Source of the DNA: Bacillota bacterium
GTDB taxonomy: Bacteria > Bacillota > Clostridia > Peptostreptococcales > Anaerovoracaceae
NCBI GenBank assembly: GCA_029266295.1
Contig: JAQSXD010000231.1
Location: 1-6,180, forward strand
DNA: 6,180 nucleotides
Direction of reading: 5' to 3'
The position numbers and the translations under genes are program-made. Below, piece after piece: positions 1-5,348 of this stretch (within the stretch, counting starts at the first letter, position 1; the number at the start of each line of letters is the position of its first letter). Under the pieces are notes generated by a model. It was not told the DNA's origin and did not search any database. It saw only the letters and a list, made by a program, of their open reading frames with translations.

Positions 1-1
1 C

Positions 2-265
2 TACGGCCAGCTGGATGTAGAACTGCGGTTCAAGCTGGAGGATGAGCTTTTGAAGCTCTGGAAGAAGACGGGGACGACGGTTATTTTCATTACCCATAAT
101 ATCGAAGAAGCCGTTTATCTCAGTGAGAATATTCTGGTTCTTACCAATAAGCCCACAACCATAAAACGCAATCTTGAAAATCATCTGCCGAGGCCCAGAA
201 ACGTTGTGGACCCTGAATTTGTCAAGGTCCGAAACGAGGTAACGGAACTGATCAAATGGTGGTAA
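2..265 (+). CDS. ABC transporter ATP-binding protein, nitrate/sulfonate/taurine type (5'-truncated by window)
   Basis: The 87 visible residues are the C-terminal part of an ABC ATPase; the window edge removes the Walker A, signature and Walker B motifs. Seen directly: the D-loop remnant G-Q-L-D at residues 2-5, a helix, then T-V-I-F-I-T-H-N with the switch-region (H-loop) histidine and the following E-E-A-V. After it comes a V-L-T-N-K-P-T-T-I segment and a L-P-R-P-R-N tail. That tail order (H-loop, 'vLs.rPg.i', 'LPRPR') is characteristic of the SsuB/TauB/NrtD family, which energises uptake of nitrate, alkanesulfonates, taurine and similar small anions or thiamine-like precursors. It would act on the cytoplasmic face of the membrane with a permease and a substrate-binding lipoprotein, presumably encoded upstream. 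Its stop lies 25 bases before the first sulfatase start, so the two are probably co-transcribed. The substrate cannot be read from this fragment. Confidence 0.9.
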   Translation, partial: YGQLDVELRFKLEDELLKLWKKTGTTVIFITHNIEEAVYLSENILVLTNKPTTIKRNLENHLPRPRNVVDPEFVKVRNEVTELIKWW

Positions 266-290
266 TCAAAAATACAAAGGGTGAATCATT

Positions 291-1844
291 ATGAAGACAA
301 TTTTTATATTGGCCGACAGCCTGAATCGCCGTTTCCTCAACTGCTACGGTGCTGAGGAAAAAGCAATTACGCCGAACATCGATCGTTTGGCGGAAAAAAG
401 CATGATCTTTGATAATCACTGGTGCGGCTCTGCGCCCTGTATGCCGGCCCGCCGTGATATCCTGACCGGGAGGCTGAATTTTCTGGATCGCCCATGGGGC
501 GGGATCGAGCCTTTCGATCACACCTTGCCCATGCTGCTGAAAGAAAACAATGTTTATACCCATATGGAAACAGACCATTTCCACTATGCGGAGCGGGGCG
601 GCGAGAACTACTGGGGCCACTTTACCTCATGGAATCTCCACCGGGGCACCGAGCATGACACCATCTTCTGGGGTCCGGACCGTGGAGGAATCCCAAAGCA
701 GGAAAAGCCTTCCGATTTTACCGGAATTTATTCTCCATCCTATGAGACAACCAAAGGGATTTTGGGAGAAAACAAAGAGAACTATTCCACCCCCAGAACC
801 TTTAACGCGGCGGCTAAGTGGATTGATGCAAATCATGAGGCAGACAATTTCATGCTGTGGGTAGAAGGCTTCGATCCCCATGAGCCCTTCGATGTACCCA
901 AGGAATACCTGGAGCTTTACGAGGGAGAAAATCCGGGCCCCGGAGATCCTTACTGGCCGGATTATACCACTGCGGATCACTATACACCGGAGCAGATTCA
1001 ATATTTCCGCAAGCGATACAAGGCACTGGTAACCATGACAGACGAGTATCTGGGGAAAATCCTTGATGCTATTGATAAGCATGATCTTTGGAAGGACACC
1101 ATGGTGATTCTCACAACAGACCATGGATATCTTCTGGGCGAGCACGGGTTCATGGCAAAGAATTATATGCCCGACTACAATGAAATCCATCACATTCCGA
1201 TGCTGATCGCGGCACCTGGGGTCTCAGCGGGACGCTGCGGCGCACTGACGGAAAACATTGATATGTTTCCAACCATGCTGGAAACCTACGGCGTGCCCCT
1301 TTCGAACTGCCGCAATAAGATCCACGGAAAGAGTCTGTATCCGCTTCTGAAGCGGGAGCAGGACAAAGTTAGAAATCAAATTATCTTCGGCATTTTTGGA
1401 AAAACCGTCAACATGTTTGACGGGCGGTATCTGTATATGCGAAGCAAAGCGCAGCCGGAAAATGAGCCGCTGAATATCTACGGATCGATGATGGCGGTAT
1501 TGAACAACTACATAGGCCTTGACACCATGCAAAAGGAAGACATCGACAGGATCGAAACTGGACGATATCTTTCCTGGACCAACTATCCGGTATACAAGGT
1601 TCCGGCGCAATACTGCCACTGGACGGGCAACTCCCTGGCGTTTCACTCCATCAACAACTTCGTACCGGGAAATCTGCTCTTTGATCTTTCGCAGGATTAC
1701 CAACAGGAAAATCCCATTAAAGATGAAGGCCTGGAGGCAGAATGCATTGAGAAGCTTCGCAGGTGCATGGTGGAGCACGACAGCCCGGAGGATCAGTTTG
1801 TCAGGCTTGGACTTGAAGTTCCAGAGCTGATCACAAGGTTATAG
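291..1844 (+). CDS. cytoplasmic sulfatase-family hydrolase, paralogue 1 (Cys-type)
   Basis: A 517-residue alkaline-phosphatase-superfamily sulfatase. The ATG at 291 is preceded by AAAGGGTGA (276-284), and the protein begins directly with the first beta strand and metal ligand (M-K-T-I-F-I-L-A-D9), leaving no room for a signal peptide, so it should be cytosolic. Visible motifs are T-P-N-I-D-R-L-A (27-34); the formylglycine motif C50-M-P52-A-R54 followed by R-D-I-L-T-G-R; D-P-H197-E-P-F; T-T-D277-H278-G; G-E-H285-G; K290; and H301-I-P. By family knowledge, Cys50 is oxidised to formylglycine, the nucleophile, and D9, D277 and H278 help bind the metal. The Asp-His pair, in place of the Asp-Asn of classical arylsulfatases, and Asp-Ser in place of Asp-Asp at the N-terminus resemble phosphonate monoester hydrolases, so the ester cleaved may be sulfate or phosphonate/phosphate. 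Length suits a single-domain sulfatase with the usual C-terminal subdomain (L-L-F-D-L near the end). The substrate is unknown. Confidence 0.93.
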   Translation: MKTIFILADSLNRRFLNCYGAEEKAITPNIDRLAEKSMIFDNHWCGSAPCMPARRDILTGRLNFLDRPWGGIEPFDHTLPMLLKENNVYTHMETDHFHYAERGGENYWGHFTSWNLHRGTEHDTIFWGPDRGGIPKQEKPSDFTGIYSPSYETTKGILGENKENYSTPRTFNAAAKWIDANHEADNFMLWVEGFDPHEPFDVPKEYLELYEGENPGPGDPYWPDYTTADHYTPEQIQYFRKRYKALVTMTDEYLGKILDAIDKHDLWKDTMVILTTDHGYLLGEHGFMAKNYMPDYNEIHHIPMLIAAPGVSAGRCGALTENIDMFPTMLETYGVPLSNCRNKIHGKSLYPLLKREQDKVRNQIIFGIFGKTVNMFDGRYLYMRSKAQPENEPLNIYGSMMAVLNNYIGLDTMQKEDIDRIETGRYLSWTNYPVYKVPAQYCHWTGNSLAFHSINNFVPGNLLFDLSQDYQQENPIKDEGLEAECIEKLRRCMVEHDSPEDQFVRLGLEVPELITRL

Positions 1845-1859
1845 CGGCGTAATTCCTGA

Positions 1860-1877
1860 CCGATTCATGAGAATCGG
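1860..1877 (+). other. intergenic stem-loop between sulfatases 1 and 2
   Basis: A perfect 7-bp inverted repeat, CCGATTC (1860-1866) and GAATCGG (1871-1877), enclosing the tetraloop ATGA. It begins 15 bases after the stop of sulfatase 1 and ends 6 bases before the GAGGAG ribosome binding site of sulfatase 2. No T-run follows, so it is not an intrinsic terminator. In an operon transcript it would more plausibly act as an mRNA-stability or processing element, or influence initiation at the weak TTG start. Confidence 0.45.
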
Positions 1878-1883
1878 CCGTTC

Positions 1884-1902
1884 GAGGAGATGATCATATT
1901 TG
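1884..1902 (+). promoter_or_regulatory. ribosome binding site and TTG start of sulfatase 2
   Basis: GAGGAG at 1884-1889 sits 10 bases before the TTG at 1900. The ATG at 1890-1892 is out of frame with the gene and too close to the Shine-Dalgarno. The TTG gives a protein aligning residue for residue with the start of sulfatase 1 (M-K-T-I-F-I-L-A-D), so TTG is the supported start. Confidence 0.8.
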
Positions 1903-3435
1903 AAAACTATTTTTATCCTGGCAGACAGTCTGAACCGGCGTTTTCTCAGTTGCTACGATTGTTGCGATAGGGCGGAAACGGCGGTAACACCCAATATAGA
2001 CCGCCTGGCAAAGCGAAGCATGGTATTTGATAACCATTGGTGCGGCTCGGCGCCTTGTATGCCGGCCCGCCGGGATATCATGACCGGCAGGCTAAATTTT
2101 TTGGAACGGCCCTGGGGAGGCATCGAACCCTACGACCATACGCTGCCAATGCTGCTTGCGGAAAACAATGTATATACCCACATGGAGACCGACCATTTTC
2201 ACTATGCGGAACGGGGCGGAGAGAATTATTGGGGGCATTTCACATCCTGGAATCTCCACAGGGGAACCGAGCATGATACAATCTTTTGGGGTCCTGATAG
2301 AGGAGGAATTCCAAAATCAGAAAAACCCGTTGATTTCAGCGGCTTGTATTCCCACTCCTATGAAACGTCAAAGGCACTTTACGCCGGAGACAAGGAGCAG
2401 TATTCCACCCCAAGAACCTTCAATGCCGCCGCGAAATGGCTGGAAGCAAATCACGACAGTGACAATTTCATGCTCTGGGTGGAGGGCTTTGATCCTCATG
2501 AGCCCTTTGATGTGCCGGAAGAATATCTCAAGCTTTATGAGGGAGAAAACCCCGGCCCGGGGGATCCCTATTGGCCGGATTACATTCCTGCGGACAACTA
2601 TACGCCGGAGCAGATTCAATATTTTCGAAAGCGTTACAAGGCCCTTGTAACCATGACTGACGAATACCTGGGAAAAATCCTTGATGTTCTTGATCAGCAT
2701 GATCTTTGGAAAGACACCGTGGTGATACTGACCACGGACCACGGATATATGCTTGGGGAACACGGCTTTATGGCGAAATGCTATATGCCTGACTATAACG
2801 AAGTTTTCCACATTCCATTGCTTACTGCGGCTCCCGGTGTCAAACCGGGGCGCTGCAGCGCTTTAACAGAGAACATCGACATCTTTCCCACCATGCTGGA
2901 AACCTTCGGCGTGCCGCTTTCGCACTGCCGCAACAAAATACATGGAAAAAGCCTCTGGCCTCTGTTGAACAGGAATACTGAAAAGCTAAGAGATGAAATC
3001 ATTTTTGGTGTGTTCGGAAAGACCGTAAACGTATATGACGGACGATACCTCTATATGAGATGCAAATCGGCTGAGGAAAATGAACCTTTGCATATCTACG
3101 GTGCCATGATGTCTGTTTTGAACGCTTACATCGGTTACGATACCATGAGTGAGGAAGATATCGAAACCATGGAGATGGATCGGTATCTAACATGGACCAA
3201 TTACCCGGTTTATAAAGTAGCGGCTGCTCACTGCCGTTGGAACAACAACGCGCTGGCATTCCATCGAATTAACAATTACATTCCCGGAAATCTGATATTT
3301 GACCTTGCCGAGGATTATGGTCAGCAGAATCCTATCAACGATACGGAGCTGGAGGCGCGCTGCATGGAAAAACTTCGGAGAGCAATGGCGGAGCATGATA
3401 GTCCCAAGGAACAGTATGTCAGGCTCGGCTTGTAG
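1900..3435 (+). CDS. cytoplasmic sulfatase-family hydrolase, paralogue 2 (Cys-type)
   Basis: A 511-residue close paralogue of the preceding enzyme, starting at a TTG. Key residues are all kept: D9, the C53-M-P55-A-R57 formylglycine motif, H200 in D-P-H-E-P-F, D280-H281, G-E-H288-G, K293 and H304. From the catalytic Cys through the next 87 residues it differs from paralogue 1 at only four positions (L to M, D to E, F to Y, K to A), so the catalytic pocket should be nearly the same. It has three extra residues early on, creating a C18-x-x-C21-C22 cluster of which only C18 is shared. It ends at the conserved H-D-S-P..Q-Y-V-R-L-G-L tail, lacking the seven or so extra residues of paralogue 1. No signal peptide or membrane segment is seen. 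It is probably translated from the same operon mRNA. It may be a redundant copy or a variant with shifted substrate preference; the sequence cannot tell which. Confidence 0.93.
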   Translation: MKTIFILADSLNRRFLSCYDCCDRAETAVTPNIDRLAKRSMVFDNHWCGSAPCMPARRDIMTGRLNFLERPWGGIEPYDHTLPMLLAENNVYTHMETDHFHYAERGGENYWGHFTSWNLHRGTEHDTIFWGPDRGGIPKSEKPVDFSGLYSHSYETSKALYAGDKEQYSTPRTFNAAAKWLEANHDSDNFMLWVEGFDPHEPFDVPEEYLKLYEGENPGPGDPYWPDYIPADNYTPEQIQYFRKRYKALVTMTDEYLGKILDVLDQHDLWKDTVVILTTDHGYMLGEHGFMAKCYMPDYNEVFHIPLLTAAPGVKPGRCSALTENIDIFPTMLETFGVPLSHCRNKIHGKSLWPLLNRNTEKLRDEIIFGVFGKTVNVYDGRYLYMRCKSAEENEPLHIYGAMMSVLNAYIGYDTMSEEDIETMEMDRYLTWTNYPVYKVAAAHCRWNNNALAFHRINNYIPGNLIFDLAEDYGQQNPINDTELEARCMEKLRRAMAEHDSPKEQYVRLGL

Positions 3436-3463
3436 AATGAGATGCAGAAGTAACAAAAGGGGC

Positions 3464-3493
3464 ACGTTCCTGAAATAGTTCTTTCGAGAACGT
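3464..3493 (+). other. intergenic stem-loop between sulfatases 2 and 3
   Basis: An imperfect hairpin. The outer stem is ACGTTC (3464-3469) with GAACGT (3488-3493), followed by a C/A mismatch, a T-G wobble and an inner stem of GAAA (3472-3475) with TTTC (3482-3485), leaving a 6-base loop. It starts 28 bases after the stop of sulfatase 2 and ends 19 bases before the AAGGAG of sulfatase 3. No T-run follows. Its placement parallels the hairpin in the previous gap, although the sequence differs. Confidence 0.45.
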
Positions 3494-3512
3494 ACATTGG
3501 TATTATGAAATC

Positions 3513-3529
3513 AAGGAGATGATATTTTG
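3513..3529 (+). promoter_or_regulatory. ribosome binding site and TTG start of sulfatase 3
   Basis: AAGGAG at 3513-3518 lies 8 bases before the TTG at 3527. The block AGGAGATGAT (3514-3523) is identical to 1885-1894 in front of sulfatase 2, indicating that the translation leader was duplicated with the gene. The TTG gives an N-terminus matching the other two paralogues. The nearby ATGs at 3505 and 3519 open only tiny frames that stop at 3522 and 3530. Confidence 0.8.
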
Positions 3530-5056
3530 AAATCGATCTTTATCCTTTGTGATACAACAAACCGCAGAGCGCTGGAATTATACGGCTCTGCCAATCCCGC
3601 CATTACGCCCAACCTGAACCGGCTGGCGGAGCGGGGAATGATCTTTGACAACCACTGGTGCGGCTCGGCTCCCTGCATGCCGGCACGCCGGGACATTATG
3701 ACAGGACGGCTCGGTTTCCTTGAACGCCCATGGGGAGGGATTGAGCCTTTTGACTACCCCCTTGGTCGAATTCTGGGTCATGGAAATGTACACTCTCAGA
3801 TGTTTACCGACCACTCCCTCTATCTAATGCCCGGGGGAGAAAATTATATCAATAGTTTTACCTGCTGGGATGTGATCAGAGGACAGGAGTTTGATCCCTG
3901 GAGCATCAATCCCGACAAGGGCGGCATCCGGTCGGACTGCAAGCCGGATGGCTATAAGGGTACCTATGCAGAGTCTTATCGGGCAAACCGGGCAAAGGTG
4001 CAGGGAGAACAGGATTATCCCAGCGTACAGACACTGACAAAGGCTGCGGACTGGCTTGAAGAGAATGCCGGTGCAGATAATTTCCTTCTCTGGATTGAAA
4101 CCTTCGATCCCCATGAACCCTTTGATGTACCGAAGGAATATGTTGATCTTTATGAGGAAGAGCAAACCGCAAGCGACGTCTTCTGGCCCACCTATGAGCC
4201 GAACATCTTTACGGAAGAAGAGACAAAGGACTTGAACCTCCGGTATAAGGCACTGCTGACCATGACGGACCGGTATATTGGGAAACTGCTGGATGTAATG
4301 GATCAAAATAATCTTTGGGAAGACACCATGGTGATCTTTACCACGGATCACGGATACTTGCTGGGAGAACACGGCTATATGGCAAAGAACTATATGCCTC
4401 CTTATAATGAAGTTTTTCACATTCCTCTGGTCATTGCGGCCCCAGGAGTACAGGCCGGCCGCTGCAATGCTCTGACCCAGAACATTGATATTCTGCCCAC
4501 CCTGATGGAGTTTTACGATGTACCGGATTCAGTGCTTCATTATCCGCTTCATGGGAAATCCCTGCTGCCGCTGCTGCGGCGAGAGCAGGAAGTGCTGCGG
4601 GACGGCATTATCTATGGATATTACGGAAAAAGCGTAGGCTATACCGATGGCATTTACACTTACATAAGAGCGGCGGCAAGCGAAGAGAACCGGCCCCTTT
4701 ATCTTTATGCCGGAATGCCGACCATATTGAGGCAGTCTCTCGGTGCTGACAGCATTGATCCCAAAGATTACGATAAAATCGAGATGGGAAAATTCCTTCC
4801 TTATACAGATTACCCTGTTTACCGCTTCCCGGCAGATGTGATTCATTACAACAATCCGTCCCAGGAGTTCAGCAAACGGTCGGATCATAACGGTGAAAAC
4901 CTTCTGTTCAGCCTCCGCGAGGACTATGATCAGCAGAAACCGATTCGTAATGCGGAACTGGAGGGTGGCTATGCGGCAAAGCTGGCGGATTGCATGAAAC
5001 GGCACGACAGCCCTTCGGAACAGTTCCAACGTCTTGGGCTCCCAACATCAAACTGA
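3527..5056 (+). CDS. cytoplasmic sulfatase-family hydrolase, paralogue 3 (divergent, Cys-type)
   Basis: A 509-residue member of the same family and the most divergent of the three. The core is intact: D9, C50-M-P52-A-R54 followed by R-D-I-M-T-G-R, H196 in F-D-P-H-E-P-F-D-V-P, T-T-D274-H275-G, G-E-H282-G, K287 and H298. An active formylglycine enzyme is therefore expected. Divergence concentrates at residues 80-165, where the shared H-F-H-Y-A-E-R-G-G-E-N-Y-W stretch of paralogues 1 and 2 is replaced apart from T-D-H and G-G-E-N-Y, and at about 210-235 and 345-460. In sulfatases these loops contribute to the substrate pocket, so a different substrate is likely; this is inference. The C-terminal H-D-S-P..Q-F-Q-R-L-G-L tail is conserved. 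There is no signal peptide. It starts at TTG and ends the sulfatase cluster; the next gene is 292 bases away. Confidence 0.93.
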   Translation: MKSIFILCDTTNRRALELYGSANPAITPNLNRLAERGMIFDNHWCGSAPCMPARRDIMTGRLGFLERPWGGIEPFDYPLGRILGHGNVHSQMFTDHSLYLMPGGENYINSFTCWDVIRGQEFDPWSINPDKGGIRSDCKPDGYKGTYAESYRANRAKVQGEQDYPSVQTLTKAADWLEENAGADNFLLWIETFDPHEPFDVPKEYVDLYEEEQTASDVFWPTYEPNIFTEEETKDLNLRYKALLTMTDRYIGKLLDVMDQNNLWEDTMVIFTTDHGYLLGEHGYMAKNYMPPYNEVFHIPLVIAAPGVQAGRCNALTQNIDILPTLMEFYDVPDSVLHYPLHGKSLLPLLRREQEVLRDGIIYGYYGKSVGYTDGIYTYIRAAASEENRPLYLYAGMPTILRQSLGADSIDPKDYDKIEMGKFLPYTDYPVYRFPADVIHYNNPSQEFSKRSDHNGENLLFSLREDYDQQKPIRNAELEGGYAAKLADCMKRHDSPSEQFQRLGLPTSN

Positions 5057-5172
5057 ATGGAACATACTTAAGGGGCTTGGCTTTGACTTGAATTCACCAA
5101 ACTAAATGAGAAAATACAAAGGGGGAGCCATAACACCTCTAAATCAGTAACCAGTTTTTTTTCCTCTTTATG

Positions 5173-5206
5173 AAGAGCGTCCCCGGCTTCCTACGGGGAC
5201 GCTCTT
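5173..5206 (+). terminator. strong GC-rich stem-loop, candidate terminator of the sulfatase operon
   Basis: A perfect 13-bp inverted repeat: AAGAGCGTCCCCG (5173-5185) pairs with CGGGGACGCTCTT (5194-5206) around an 8-base loop. It is the strongest hairpin in the window and lies 116 bases after the last sulfatase, where an operon end is expected. Against a textbook intrinsic terminator, the right arm is followed by AGCAGTGG with no T-run. The T-run (5155-5162) lies upstream of the stem instead. It could also be a processing or 3'-protection element. Confidence 0.5.
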
Positions 5207-5243
5207 AGCAGTGGCCGGCATGGATGATTCCTTGCTGATGAAA

Positions 5244-5330
5244 GCCCGACATGAGCTGAGCAGCAGGGGATCAATCATCATTGATGAAGTCTGACATGAG
5301 CTGGGCAGCGACAGGGAATCAATCATCACT
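5244..5330 (+). repeat. imperfect tandem direct repeat upstream of the CHR transporter
   Basis: Two copies, 5244-5282 and 5289-5330, share CATGAGCTG-R-GCAGC and TCAATCATCA. Aligned in the reading frame of the downstream transporter, they differ by five substitutions, all transitions, plus one whole extra codon (GAC, 5310-5312) in the second copy. One transition converts CGA in copy 1 to the TGA stop at 5292-5294 in copy 2. The function is unknown; it may be a duplicated leader segment, a regulator-binding region or the remnant of a coding sequence. Confidence 0.65.
5275..5287. promoter_or_regulatory. small palindrome, possible operator
   Basis: TCATCATTGATGA is a perfect 6-bp dyad around a central T, formed where the two direct-repeat units meet, 61 bases before the transporter start. 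Position and symmetry would suit a repressor site, but the dyad is short and no regulator gene is visible, so this is tentative. Confidence 0.2.
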
Positions 5331-5338
5331 TGTATCTT

Positions 5339-5344
5339 GGAGGT
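5339..5344 (+). promoter_or_regulatory. ribosome binding site of the CHR transporter
   Basis: GGAGGT, a near-perfect Shine-Dalgarno, ends 4 bases before the ATG at 5349. The spacing is slightly short, but this is the best site and supports that start. An in-frame TGA at 5292 limits any longer alternative. Confidence 0.75.
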
Positions 5345-5348
5345 CTTT

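Larger units (their letters stand above)
5057..5348 (+). other. intergenic region between sulfatase cluster and CHR transporter
   Basis: This 292-base gap has no convincing full gene. In order it holds an SD-like AAAATACAAAGGGGG (5111-5125) with no start codon at usable distance, a run of eight Ts (5155-5162), a 13-bp stem-loop (5173-5206) and an imperfect tandem repeat (5244-5330). A 24-codon open frame (ATG 5220 to TGA 5292-5294) without a good ribosome binding site overlaps the first repeat unit. I see no confident -35/-10 promoter pair for the transporter. Confidence 0.7.

Noticed and set aside
252..1778. Long minus-strand open frames opposite the first sulfatase
   Set aside because: They are antisense to a gene with intact catalytic motifs, and similar shadows appear opposite all three paralogues, as expected from shared codon usage.
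3505..3522. 5-codon frame ATG-AAA-TCA-AGG-AGA-TGA before sulfatase 3
   Set aside because: It overlaps the Shine-Dalgarno of sulfatase 3 and has no ribosome binding site of its own; the resemblance to the real start (Met-Lys-Ser) is probably coincidental.
5083..5116. TTGACT (5083-5088) as a -35 element with an AT-rich -10 near 5103-5115
   Set aside because: No hexamer close to TATAAT lies at 16-18 bases; the candidates are spaced at 14 or 21 bases, so I do not call a promoter.
5170..5208. 12-codon open frame (ATG 5170) through the 13-bp stem-loop
   Set aside because: There is no ribosome binding site (only T-rich sequence precedes it) and it is embedded in the hairpin; most likely chance.
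5236..5328. CRISPR-like array
   Set aside because: There are only two imperfect, nearly adjacent repeat units with no spacers of regular length and no cas genes.
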